This document shows, one piece after another, positions 55,636-63,922 of a stretch of 64,000 bases of DNA. The notes beneath the pieces were generated by a model that ran no database searches, was not told where the DNA came from, and saw only the letters and a program-made list of their open reading frames with translations. The DNA is taken from positions 43,275 to 107,274 of the forward strand of contig JAZUCU010000022.1 of assembly GCA_045639325.1 (NCBI GenBank). Direction: 5' to 3'. This DNA is from RGIG8244 sp045639325 (GTDB lineage: Bacteria; Verrucomicrobiota; Lentisphaeria; Victivallales; UBA1829). Positions within the stretch are counted from its first letter, which is position 1; every line of letters starts with the position of its first letter. A program made the translations under genes and the position numbers.

Positions 55636-57075
55636 TCAAATTTTCTCAAGCTGTTCAAAGAAATCTTTGACGGCATCTTTCAGTGTACCGGGATAGGCTG
55701 CGCCGCCGCCGAGACAGAAGTAGCCGAAGAAACTTCCGCAGCGCAGAATGGAAATCAATTCCCGCAATTCGCCGTTGCCTTTTGCGAAGGCTGTGGCTTC
55801 ACCGGTGCGGAGAGCGTCAACAATATCCAGCTGTCCCATCTTGCGGATGTATCGGCCTGCGTTGTAGGAATGAAGGAACGGATTTTCTCCCGCAACGGCA
55901 AAGTTCACCGGGTTGAATGTGAAGGTGATCGACTTGTATTGTGCCGCGTATTCCTTATACATTGCCGATGCCCGTAACGCAGTTTCGCAGCGGTTGACAA
56001 CGGACAATTCGATATTGGCTTTCTTCAATGCTTTGATCGCGGCGTCTGCACCGGATACCGGGAGAATCACACGTTTGATGCCGGCAGATTTCATCTTTTC
56101 AGCAAATTTATCAACGTCGTTGGGAACTACCGGACAACGGAGTGCGCTGACGCTGATTCCTGCCTGTTCGAATTCATTCACATAACCAGCCAGGGTTTCT
56201 GCGGGGAGATTGGCGCAGACCTGACCCTGTACGTAATCCAGTTCCACATTCTGCAAGCCTTCGTTCTGCAGATTTTCGATGATTTCCGGAATATAACGGC
56301 CTGCGAGTTTGGAAGAGGCGGTGATTTTGAATGCTTCATCTGCAAATCTGGCTTTTTTCAGAGCCGCACGCTGTTTGACACAGTCCGCACATGCCGGGTT
56401 GTCGCAAAGGAAAAGATCCGGCTGAGTGGAGCCCAGTTCCAGCAGAGTTCCGATCATTTCGTTTGCATTGATCAAGCGCACCTGTGCCTGCCCGATTGTG
56501 CCCACACGCATGACATCGGCTTCCTGAAGAGCTTTGTCGATTCCGATAAAGTCGCGGTGAGGACCCGGGTAGTATTTATAGGTTTTTGTCACGGTCTTGC
56601 CATTGGGGGCCTTGAATGTTTGTTCAATGGATCCCAGGTAAGGCAATTCCAGAAGTGCTTCCACCGTATGCAGCGTGGTGTTGCGGTCCTGGTCGACACC
56701 CAGCAGGCAGATGACGCCATCTTTTTCCGCCAGACGCATAAAGGGCGTATTCATGCCGTGCGCAGTATCTGCACACCAGTGCTTGTCAAGGAGTTCTTCC
56801 GCATCCGGGCCGATTGCGGCGAGAGTTCCGACGGGTGCAGAACTGATGACCACGCCGGGCATTTTCTTCACTTCATCCGGGATAACACCCAGTTTGCCGA
56901 ATACGGGTACGAGCAGGGTCCCGGTTTTCCCGATGACGGAAAGGAATGCCTTAATGACTTCGGTCGGGCCATTTTCAACTTTACCCAGACTGAGGAAGGA
57001 GCTGTGCAGCAATACGATATCGCCCTTTTTCAAGCCCAGACTTTTCAAACCATTTGCGATGTGTTTGTAGTTCAT
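55636..57075 (-). CDS. AAC(3)-like N-acetyltransferase domain fused to a xylose-isomerase-like TIM barrel
   Basis: A 479-residue two-domain protein. Residues 1-255 match the aminoglycoside 3-N-acetyltransferase fold: VLLHSSFLSLGKVENGPTEVI, GTLLVPVF, VISSAPVGTLAAIGPDAEEL and CLLGVDQDRNTTLHTVEALLELP. The usual R-S-x-H-P motif is replaced by VISSAPVGT, so catalysis may differ. Residues about 260-479 resemble the sugar-phosphate isomerase/epimerase (AP-endonuclease-like) barrel: NVELDYVQGQV, ISVSALRCPVVPNDVDKFAEKMK and the family motif TFNPVNFAVAGENPF. A cysteine cluster (CDNPACADC) lies at the junction. This suggests acetylation or transfer on an amino sugar coupled to isomerization, not antibiotic resistance. 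AAAGGAG precedes ATG. Confidence 0.75.
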   Translation of the reverse strand: MNYKHIANGLKSLGLKKGDIVLLHSSFLSLGKVENGPTEVIKAFLSVIGKTGTLLVPVFGKLGVIPDEVKKMPGVVISSAPVGTLAAIGPDAEELLDKHWCADTAHGMNTPFMRLAEKDGVICLLGVDQDRNTTLHTVEALLELPYLGSIEQTFKAPNGKTVTKTYKYYPGPHRDFIGIDKALQEADVMRVGTIGQAQVRLINANEMIGTLLELGSTQPDLFLCDNPACADCVKQRAALKKARFADEAFKITASSKLAGRYIPEIIENLQNEGLQNVELDYVQGQVCANLPAETLAGYVNEFEQAGISVSALRCPVVPNDVDKFAEKMKSAGIKRVILPVSGADAAIKALKKANIELSVVNRCETALRASAMYKEYAAQYKSITFTFNPVNFAVAGENPFLHSYNAGRYIRKMGQLDIVDALRTGEATAFAKGNGELRELISILRCGSFFGYFCLGGGAAYPGTLKDAVKDFFEQLEKI

Positions 57076-57091
57076 AAGTAGTCTCCTTTGT

Positions 57092-57724
57092 TTAATTGTT
57101 ACATTCCGCCAGAATCCGGCAGGGAATCTGGGTTACATAAGGCATATTCATGAATATAATGCTCAAATAAAATTCCCGGTCCGACACCTGAATCATCCGC
57201 CGCGGCTCACATACCGTACTTACACCGGCGGCAAACAATTTGAGGAACACGCCTTCCAACGCCTGACTTTCATAAATATCCGAAACCAGCAGGCGAATCC
57301 CACAGGAAATGATCCATTCCACCGCACTGTCATCCAAATAAACGCTGCGACATTCAATATCGCCGGGTTCCAGTTTGCCCAATGCGTTGATCATCAATGC
57401 TGGTGTGGTGACTTTTCCGCCGAATGCATTTTCCAGATCCTGCGCGGTGACGGCACCGGATTGATCTTCCCGATGAAGCCGTATCAAAGAGCAGTTGACG
57501 CGATAAAAATCCTGAATCGGCGCATTTTCCGCTGTGACGCCGTCATCGGTCTCGCGGATATGCCCGGGCAGATCGATATAACTGGAATTCATGCTGTAAA
57601 GTTCGGAATCATAAATCAAACCGGTGTATTTTGTTTTCGCGGATTGCAGCGGGACTTCGGTCAACCGGATATGTTCCGCCTGATAATTCGGGGGAAAGGA
57701 TGCGGTGAGGTCATACAGTTTCAT
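57092..57724 (-). CDS. Cyclase-family (kynurenine formamidase-like) protein
   Basis: A 210-residue member of the cyclase/formamidase family, metal-dependent amide or lactone hydrolases. The metal motif is SSYIDLPGHIRE (canonical HxGTHxDxPxH; the first His is replaced by Ser/Asn-rich sequence, so binding is uncertain). VSDIYESQ and SVYLDDSAVEWIISCGIRLL match the C-terminal half. ATG 57724 is used because AGGAGA is upstream; a longer frame to 57775 would run into the promoter. First gene of the operon with the AAC(3)-barrel and hydrolase genes; the end is 16 bases before the next start. Confidence 0.65.
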   Translation of the reverse strand: MKLYDLTASFPPNYQAEHIRLTEVPLQSAKTKYTGLIYDSELYSMNSSYIDLPGHIRETDDGVTAENAPIQDFYRVNCSLIRLHREDQSGAVTAQDLENAFGGKVTTPALMINALGKLEPGDIECRSVYLDDSAVEWIISCGIRLLVSDIYESQALEGVFLKLFAAGVSTVCEPRRMIQVSDREFYLSIIFMNMPYVTQIPCRILAECNN

Positions 57725-57746
57725 TTCAACGATATTCTCCTGTAAA

Positions 57747-57775
57747 ATTATATATAATGACAATATATCACACAA
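57747..57775 (-). promoter_or_regulatory. Predicted promoter of the cyclase operon
   Basis: On the - strand TTGTGT (57775-57770) is 17 bases from TATAAT (57752-57747). It is back-to-back with the kinase promoter at 57935-57962 in a very A/T-rich intergenic region of 262 bases; I see no other element in it. Confidence 0.6.
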
Positions 57776-57934
57776 ATTTTATTTTACAAATTTTTTTAAG
57801 ATTTGAAAAAAAATCGAAAATTTTTTAATTTTGTTGTAAGATATTGCATGTTGCGACAAAATACAATAATAGATTGGTTTCTTCAAATCTCTGGTTGCCA
57901 CAGATGCAGTTTGAGTAAAAATGCGGATTTTTTC

Positions 57935-57962
57935 TTGCTTTATCCGGAATTGATGATACATT
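57935..57962 (+). promoter_or_regulatory. Predicted promoter of the kinase-FGE-lectin gene
   Basis: TTGCTT (57935-57940) is 16 bases from TACATT (57957-57962), placing the start about 20 bases before the ATG; GGAG at 57979-57982 is a short but correctly placed ribosome site. Confidence 0.45.
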
Positions 57963-57986
57963 ACAAAGCGTAATAAATGGAGTATT

Positions 57987-60809
57987 ATGAATAAAATATT
58001 TGATATCGGGAAATCTTTTTCCGGCTGCAGGATTCTTCACCGGTGCGGCAAGGGCGCCTATGGCGTGGTGTATCTTGCCGAAAATGCCATCGGGCAGAAG
58101 ATTGTGATCAAGGTCGTGGAGAGTACCGATTGTTCCGGGCGCGAATTGCAGGGGATCCGTAACTATATGCCGGTTTCCGGGACTCATTCCAATCTGCTGC
58201 AGATCTTCCATATCGGCGAAATGGAAAACGGATTCTTCTATATCATGGAAGCCGCGGATAATCTGGATCCGGATGATGAGGATGATTATACTCCCGCCAC
58301 ACTCGGTAATATGATCCGCAACGGAAAACAATTTTCCCCCGTAGAAGCCATACATATCGTCCGGGAACTGTTGAACGGGATGACGACGCTCCATCATGCC
58401 AGACTGGTGCACCGGGATATCAAGCCGGATAATATTATCTTTGTCAATGGCGTCCCGAAACTCAGCGATCCGGGGCTTGTAGCCGAGGCGGATACCCAGG
58501 TGACATTGGCAGGGACGCCCGGCTTTATTCCGCCGGAGATCATTGTTAAAGCCATGCCTGCCGACTTGAAAAGCGATCTTTATGCCATCGGCAAGGTCTT
58601 TTACTGTATGGTGACGGGGAATCATCCGGGGGATTATCCCCATCTGCCGGAAACGATGCCTTTTGAAGTGAAACATCAATTGTTCCCCGTCCTCTCCCGG
58701 ATGTGCAACAGTAATCCCACCAAACGATTCAATTCGACGACGGAATTTTTGAATGCATTGCCGGAAACGATCAGAGAACCTAATTATCTGGTCCGGAAGT
58801 ATAAGAGTTTTCTGGATTGGAAGAGTCTCAACCGGGAAAAATTCCGTTTTATTTTGTATTCTTTGCTGACCGTTCTGCTTTTGATGATCATTGCAGCCGG
58901 GACACTGAAATTTTTGAAAAAACAGGAGAGATTACGGACCGCCAGTCAGCAGCTGGTTGTTGCCAATTTCCGTTCTATCAACAAGGACCGGAAAGAATTG
59001 ATTCCTTTCCAATTTCAGACCATGCTGCCGGAGATGTACAAGGCTTATCAGGAGCATGAGGCGCGCCTGCAAATCGCGAGTGATGCCGGAAACTGGAAGA
59101 AAGCGGTAGAATACAGCAAACAGTTACAGATGTTATTGCAGTCTGCTGCGGAAAAACTGTTACCTGTTATCCCGGAGAAAAGCGGTGATTTTCAGCAGGA
59201 TTTTGCCATTGCCGGGAAAGCACGTGGATACCTGATGACGCCGTTGAGTGAATATTTGCCGGAAGGTAAACGGAAGACCTTCCTGAAACAGTTGAAACGC
59301 CACGAATCTGCGCTGTATACCGGCTGGCACGGTCCCCGTTGCGATCAGGAATGGGATGATACGCAGGTTGCGTTTTATGCCGCTGTTTTTATGCCTCCCG
59401 GGGCGGTACAGATGGATCACAATAAAAAGATCGTGTCGATCCCTTATCACTTCTGGATGGGCAAGAATGAAGTTTCCCACGCCTATTACACCCGCATGAT
59501 GGGGATTGCACCGCAGAAGTCACCGAATGAAGGAACGCCGGTCGAACGGGTATCCTGGAACGAAGTTCTTTATTTCTGTTATGTTCTGACTCATAGTTTT
59601 CAGAAGAAACAGGTTCTTCCGCCGGGGTATATTGTCCGCCCGCCGACGGAAGCGGAATGGGAATATGCGGCGAAAAATGCCTGGCTGGGAAAAGATACCA
59701 CGTCGTTGTACGATCGTGCTGTTCTGGGGCGCAATTCCAATAAACGCTCGATGCCTTCCGGGTCGAAACTGCCGAACAAACTGGGGTTGAATGATATTTA
59801 CGGCAACGTATATGAGATTCTTGAGCCGGTGGAACCGACGAAGATGCAACAGTCGATCGTTATGCGCGGCGGCTCTTTTCAGTCGAAGGAAAGACGGACT
59901 TTTGCTCATCATGAACTGTTGAAGTATCAGCATATTCCTTATGACATCGGATTCCGTTTTGTGATTGCGCCGGGAGATCTTTCTTATTTTGACAAGCATT
60001 TCTTTGCGGGCGAGGGTACGCCCCGGGTGCATCTCAATGGGAAAATCTATGAATTGTTCGGAGAAAATTACAATTGTTTTTACTGGTATGAAGCGGAACA
60101 ACTGTCTCAAATTCTCGGCGGCAAACTGGCGGAACCGGAAACCGCAGAGGAATTGGATCGTCTCCTCAAAGCCATGCCGCTTGCGGCTTCCGGCTGGGAC
60201 TGTATTTTCGGCGGTAAAAAGATCAATGGCAAATGGCAATGGATAAGCAGCGGCAAAGCGATTGATTACGGTAAATGGCAGACGCAACGCCATACGACGG
60301 GGGATCATTTGGTATTGCAGGGCAGAAAATGGAAGCAGGTAAACAGGAAGAGTTTTTCCGGGATTTTTGTTTGTGAATGGAAAGAAAGCGAATATGCGAA
60401 CCGCAACGCTCATCTCCGTACCAGTAAAAAATTGCCTTTGGAATTGACACGTTTCACAATCGGCAAAAAGCGTTATATTCTTTTTGATACGACCATGGCA
60501 TGGTATACGGCGCGTCGGTTCTGTGAATTGCTGGGCGGCAGACTGGCCTGTCCGGAAACGCCGGAATTACAGAAACAGATCATTGAAAAATTATCGGCCT
60601 ACAAAAATCGGCACATTCTGCTGGGTGGATATGCCAAGTTCCATAAGTGGTTCTGGTTATCAGGCAAAGAAATCACATTCCCGCTGGAAATGAATAAAGA
60701 TATGTCCATTCCGACGCTGAACCGGAACTTTGTCACACTGTATGACGGAAAGTTCTATAACAGTCAGTATTCCAGATCCTTCTTGTTCGAATGGGATGAC
60801 AGCATCTGA
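57987..60809 (+). CDS. Transmembrane Ser/Thr kinase with periplasmic FGE-like and two C-type-lectin-like domains
   Basis: A 940-residue predicted receptor kinase. Cytosolic Hanks kinase (about 10-260): GKGAYGVVY (21-29), K42, HRDIKPDN with Asp144 and Asn149, and D161-P162-G163 in place of DFG, with TPGFIPPE for APE; the Mg Asp is kept, so activity is plausible. Transmembrane helix at 287-309. A helical linker follows, then an FGE/sulfatase-modifying-like domain (about 469-661: WMGKNEVSHAYY, PVERVSWNEVLYFC, PTEAEWEYAAKN, RGGSFQS, GFRFV) lacking the catalytic cysteines, and two C-type-lectin-like domains (about 681-801 and 822-938) with GGKLAEPET and GGRLACPET. It overlaps the convergent ECF sigma gene by 46 bases. 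Probably a ligand-sensing envelope kinase. Confidence 0.85.
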   Translation: MNKIFDIGKSFSGCRILHRCGKGAYGVVYLAENAIGQKIVIKVVESTDCSGRELQGIRNYMPVSGTHSNLLQIFHIGEMENGFFYIMEAADNLDPDDEDDYTPATLGNMIRNGKQFSPVEAIHIVRELLNGMTTLHHARLVHRDIKPDNIIFVNGVPKLSDPGLVAEADTQVTLAGTPGFIPPEIIVKAMPADLKSDLYAIGKVFYCMVTGNHPGDYPHLPETMPFEVKHQLFPVLSRMCNSNPTKRFNSTTEFLNALPETIREPNYLVRKYKSFLDWKSLNREKFRFILYSLLTVLLLMIIAAGTLKFLKKQERLRTASQQLVVANFRSINKDRKELIPFQFQTMLPEMYKAYQEHEARLQIASDAGNWKKAVEYSKQLQMLLQSAAEKLLPVIPEKSGDFQQDFAIAGKARGYLMTPLSEYLPEGKRKTFLKQLKRHESALYTGWHGPRCDQEWDDTQVAFYAAVFMPPGAVQMDHNKKIVSIPYHFWMGKNEVSHAYYTRMMGIAPQKSPNEGTPVERVSWNEVLYFCYVLTHSFQKKQVLPPGYIVRPPTEAEWEYAAKNAWLGKDTTSLYDRAVLGRNSNKRSMPSGSKLPNKLGLNDIYGNVYEILEPVEPTKMQQSIVMRGGSFQSKERRTFAHHELLKYQHIPYDIGFRFVIAPGDLSYFDKHFFAGEGTPRVHLNGKIYELFGENYNCFYWYEAEQLSQILGGKLAEPETAEELDRLLKAMPLAASGWDCIFGGKKINGKWQWISSGKAIDYGKWQTQRHTTGDHLVLQGRKWKQVNRKSFSGIFVCEWKESEYANRNAHLRTSKKLPLELTRFTIGKKRYILFDTTMAWYTARRFCELLGGRLACPETPELQKQIIEKLSAYKNRHILLGGYAKFHKWFWLSGKEITFPLEMNKDMSIPTLNRNFVTLYDGKFYNSQYSRSFLFEWDDSI

Positions 60810-61408
60810 TCATCCAGCTGCCGGAATTCTTTGATGAGCGCGGTCAATTTACTCAGACACCGGGAGCGGATCACGTAAATATTATTGGGTGTTTTCCGCG
60901 TGATGGCTGCGATTTCGGCGACCGGGCATTTCTGGATGAATGACATATAGAAGACCTGATAAACTTCGGTATCCACATTTTCCCGCAAGGCTTCCAGAGC
61001 TTTATCCAGCAAATAATTCTGCCAGTCTTCCATCAAGGCATCATCCACGTCATCCGGATAATCCATTTTCGGATCGCTGATGATTTCCGGATCATCTTCT
61101 TTTTTAGAGAATATCTGCATGGCGCAATAGTCGGCGATCTTGCCAAGATAACTGCGGAATTTACCCCGGTTGCGGTCATAAATGAAATGCTCCATTTTCC
61201 GCCAGAAAATCGTCATGACATCAATCATGAGTTCGTCTCTTTCTTCCGGGGTCAATCTGCGTTTTTTGCCGATGGAGTGAATCATGCCGATATATTTCTG
61301 ATAGAAACGGTTCCAGGCATCTTCATTCCCCTGCTGTACATGACGCAAAAGAGAGCTGTCGGTGGTGTAAGAGACAGTTTCGCCGCGTTTGTATCTGATT
61401 TTTGTCAT
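60764..61408 (-). CDS. ECF sigma-70 family RNA polymerase sigma factor
   Basis: A 214-residue ECF sigma factor. Region 2 spans about residues 20-90 (LLRHVQQGNEDAWNRFYQKY, DELMIDVMTIFWRKM), region 4 about 140-205 (VYQVFYMSFIQKCPVAEIAAI, NNIYVIRSRCLSKL). It is of the type common in PVC bacteria next to Ser/Thr kinases. No anti-sigma gene is adjacent. Its 3' end overlaps the 3' end of the kinase gene by 46 bases on the other strand, so the two transcripts may interfere. Partner kinase control is an inference from that layout. Own promoter candidate at 61486-61513. Confidence 0.88.
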   Translation of the reverse strand: MTKIRYKRGETVSYTTDSSLLRHVQQGNEDAWNRFYQKYIGMIHSIGKKRRLTPEERDELMIDVMTIFWRKMEHFIYDRNRGKFRSYLGKIADYCAMQIFSKKEDDPEIISDPKMDYPDDVDDALMEDWQNYLLDKALEALRENVDTEVYQVFYMSFIQKCPVAEIAAITRKTPNNIYVIRSRCLSKLTALIKEFRQLDDQMLSSHSNKKDLEY

Positions 61409-61485
61409 AAGATTCTTTCCATTTACAGCAGCGGTTTGAGTCTTTCCACCCTGTTTTCGGAGTTACACTTTATATTATTGCGGTT

Positions 61486-61513
61486 ACAATACACCATTTT
61501 TATGTATTTTCAA
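61486..61513 (-). promoter_or_regulatory. Predicted promoter of the ECF sigma gene
   Basis: On the - strand TTGAAA (61513-61508) is 16 bases from TATTGT (61491-61486), giving a leader of about 70 bases before the ATG at 61408. Confidence 0.4.
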
Positions 61514-61595
61514 GCTTAAAAACAACCGGATTTGATTTAATTTTTCTACCGGATGAAAAGATTGGAAAAATTATGACATATCTGCTCCCATATTT

Positions 61596-61624
61596 TTGCA
61601 TTTCGCAATGGCGCATGCTATATT
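61596..61624 (+). promoter_or_regulatory. Predicted promoter of the PHP-domain gene
   Basis: TTGCAT (61596-61601) and TATATT (61619-61624) are 17 bases apart. The start would be about 25 bases before ATG 61655, with GGAGAT at 61642-61647 as ribosome site. The remaining intergenic sequence from 61409 shows nothing else. Confidence 0.65.
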
Positions 61625-61654
61625 ATTCCCGCATTTTTAATGGAGATATTACTC

Positions 61655-63067
61655 ATGAAACAGGAATTATATTACATCTCTCCCCGGATCGTTGAAGCCG
61701 ATTGTGTACAGGAAATTGCCATCAAAGGCAGATTTCCCCATTCCGATTTGCGCGGATTTCAGGGCGAATTTACAATCGACAGCGTGCGGGCTGACGGTTT
61801 GTTCACCAATAACGAAATCCCCGGATTCACCAGCGGAAACGGTTACGATCTGGGGCGTCCGGATTATGAAGAAATTAAAGACGTTTCCTTTGATGCAGAC
61901 GGCGTTTTGCGGTTCCGTTATCCTTTTGCAGGAGAAGGTGAAAACTATTTCCGGGTGAGGATCGGCGACCGGGTTCTTTTTGTTTTCGGCATCTTCTCTC
62001 TGCGGAAAGAATACCTTGCCTTGCGGCCGTTCAAAGGGGATATGCATCTGCACAGCGGTTTCTCCGCCTGCTGCGGCGAAAAAAATTATTTGAGTCCGGA
62101 ATATTATGCCGCCGCCAACCGTGCCGCGGGATTGGATTTCATGGGGCTTTCCGACCATAAACAGCATTTCCCGTCACGGAAGGCGCAGGACTTTGTGGAG
62201 CAGTGCCCAACCTCTTTTGTTGCATATCCTTCGGAAGAAGTACATCTGCCCGATCTGCATACGATCCACAACCTGAATTTCGGCGGCAGCAAACCGATTT
62301 CCTGCCGTCTTTTCAAGGGGCAGAAGGAGTATGATACCATCTATGCCCATTACATGAGCAAAGTCCCGGCGTATCCGGATTCTTATCTGCGGCATCTTGC
62401 GGTGAATTACCATGTGATTCATGACTGGGTACATGAGGCAGGCGGTATCAATGTATTCTGCCACCCGTACTGGCGTCCCCACAACCGTTTATTCCTGCCG
62501 GCAGTGATTCGTGATTATGCGCTGGAACATAATCTTTACGACTGTATCGAGCTTTATAATGACGAATGGTGTGTGAATGAGGAAGCCCAGGGATTGTACC
62601 TTGAACTGTGCATTAAAGCCGGTAAACAAATCCCAGTTGTGGGGAATACAGACTCACATAGTTTTACATCAATTGCAAAAAATTATACTGTCATTTTTGC
62701 CGCGCAGAATACCTTGTCCGCCCTTGGTGATTCTCTGGCGCAGAACCGGAACGTGGCAGTTACAACACTCGGCTGCACTTTGCCCCATGCGACGGGTAAC
62801 TGGCTCTGGGTCAGCTACTTCCATTTTCTCCGGAAAAATTATTTTGACCGGCATGATTATCTCTGCCGGAAAGAAGGCGATTTGCTTTTCAAAACGCTGG
62901 AAACCGGTGAACCTGATTTGCAATATGATCCCTATCTCCGCCGTCCGTACAAAGAAAAAATAGATGGTACGGAAGAGATGAAACACCTGACTTTTACGCC
63001 CGATCAAGCCGCATTTGCCGCATTGCGCCGGGAACAGGAAGCATTGGAAAAAGAATTTTGGAAATGA
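61655..63067 (+). CDS. PHP-domain metallohydrolase with N-terminal extension
   Basis: A 470-residue protein. An N-terminal beta-rich segment of about 125 residues precedes a PHP domain with all the usual ligand motifs: DMHLHSGFSAC, DFMGLSDHKQHFPS, VAYPSEEVHL, GINVFCHPYW, CIELYND and VVGNTDSH. The PHP set is complete, unlike the locus A relative. PHP enzymes hydrolyze phosphate esters or act on nucleic acids and cofactors; substrate is not clear. ATG 61655 is preferred over 61640 because GGAGAT is directly upstream. It is followed 6 bases later by the nucleoside-deoxyribosyltransferase-like gene, so they are cotranscribed. Confidence 0.82.
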   Translation: MKQELYYISPRIVEADCVQEIAIKGRFPHSDLRGFQGEFTIDSVRADGLFTNNEIPGFTSGNGYDLGRPDYEEIKDVSFDADGVLRFRYPFAGEGENYFRVRIGDRVLFVFGIFSLRKEYLALRPFKGDMHLHSGFSACCGEKNYLSPEYYAAANRAAGLDFMGLSDHKQHFPSRKAQDFVEQCPTSFVAYPSEEVHLPDLHTIHNLNFGGSKPISCRLFKGQKEYDTIYAHYMSKVPAYPDSYLRHLAVNYHVIHDWVHEAGGINVFCHPYWRPHNRLFLPAVIRDYALEHNLYDCIELYNDEWCVNEEAQGLYLELCIKAGKQIPVVGNTDSHSFTSIAKNYTVIFAAQNTLSALGDSLAQNRNVAVTTLGCTLPHATGNWLWVSYFHFLRKNYFDRHDYLCRKEGDLLFKTLETGEPDLQYDPYLRRPYKEKIDGTEEMKHLTFTPDQAAFAALRREQEALEKEFWK

Positions 63068-63073
63068 CACAAA

Positions 63074-63745
63074 ATGACAACTCGACAACCCATTACAATT
63101 TATTGGGCAGGCGGCCTTTTCGATTTTAAGGAACTGACTGCCAATGTGGAAATCGCACATGCCGTAGAAAAAATTTCCGGCGGCAGATATCAGGTGAAAC
63201 TGCCCCAGTTGACTGAGTCCAATTCCAGCCGGTCTGTCTTTGCCATCCGCAATGCCGATCTGGAATTATTGCTCAGTTGCGATACCATTGTGGCAAACTT
63301 TGACGGGACGGATTTAGACTCCGGGACCGTTGTCGAATTCTGTTTCGCAAAAATGGTGGATATGCCCGCCGTTCTGCTCCGGACGGACTTCCGTACGGGC
63401 AGCGATCAGACCGGGGAACCGTGGAATCTGATGTGTTCCGGATATCCACGGACGGCATCGCTTATCTTGCACGGAATGAGTCTGTTCCATCAACATTATC
63501 AACAGCCTGGAGATTGGCGGAACAAGTTGGGATCTTATCATAACGACATCGCCCGTCAGGTGGTCGATGCCCTTGATAAAACCTTTGCTGAAAAGCCTGT
63601 TTTCCCGGCGGAAATTCTGGCCGAACAGTATGCCCGGACGATTGCGGCGGCAGGCAGTTCTCTGGGGGATATTTTTCCGCCGGAACGGATTGCGGAATTG
63701 ATCGCATCCAAACTGGCGAAGCAGAGAGCGGTGTGTGGGGGATAA
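63074..63745 (+). CDS. Nucleoside 2-deoxyribosyltransferase-like protein
   Basis: A 223-residue protein of the nucleoside deoxyribosyltransferase / nucleotide N-glycosidase fold. The N-terminus ITIYWAGGLFDFKEL is the family start (AGpLF). The substrate-binding/catalytic stretch is DTIVANFDGTDLDSGTVVEFCFA, with the Asp pair and Glu of the family (D..D.GT..E.G.A, here with Cys for Gly). Such enzymes exchange or hydrolyze nucleobases of deoxynucleosides or nucleotides. Operon partner of the PHP-domain gene; a role in nucleotide salvage or in a nucleotide-based defence is possible but unproven. Terminator follows. Confidence 0.8.
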   Translation: MTTRQPITIYWAGGLFDFKELTANVEIAHAVEKISGGRYQVKLPQLTESNSSRSVFAIRNADLELLLSCDTIVANFDGTDLDSGTVVEFCFAKMVDMPAVLLRTDFRTGSDQTGEPWNLMCSGYPRTASLILHGMSLFHQHYQQPGDWRNKLGSYHNDIARQVVDALDKTFAEKPVFPAEILAEQYARTIAAAGSSLGDIFPPERIAELIASKLAKQRAVCGG

Positions 63746-63786
63746 TTTAATATAAGTCATTACTTTTGATTGAATTATTATTGACA

Positions 63787-63817
63787 GGAATGTCTTTTGT
63801 GATGTTCCCGTTTTTTT
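63787..63817 (+). terminator. Rho-independent terminator after the PHP/NDT operon
   Basis: GGAATGTC pairs with GATGTTCC (two wobble pairs, 6-base loop), followed by CG and seven T residues. Confidence 0.6.
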
Positions 63818-63867
63818 ATGGACTCCAGTTATTTCTTAAAAAACTTTCTTTTTTTTAATAAAAAAAT

Positions 63868-63895
63868 TTGCATTTCACTTTTCGCGTGATATAAT
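63868..63895 (+). promoter_or_regulatory. Predicted promoter of the gene at the right edge
   Basis: TTGCAT (63868-63873) is 16 bases from TATAAT (63890-63895), and GAGGGG stands before the ATG at 63923. Confidence 0.65.
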
Positions 63896-63922
63896 ATTAA
63901 TATTATAATCTTGAGGGGCTCT

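Noticed and set aside
55636..57075. Antibiotic (aminoglycoside) resistance gene
   Set aside because: The AAC(3)-like domain is fused to a sugar isomerase-like barrel, lacks the usual R-S-x-H-P motif and sits in a metabolic-looking operon.
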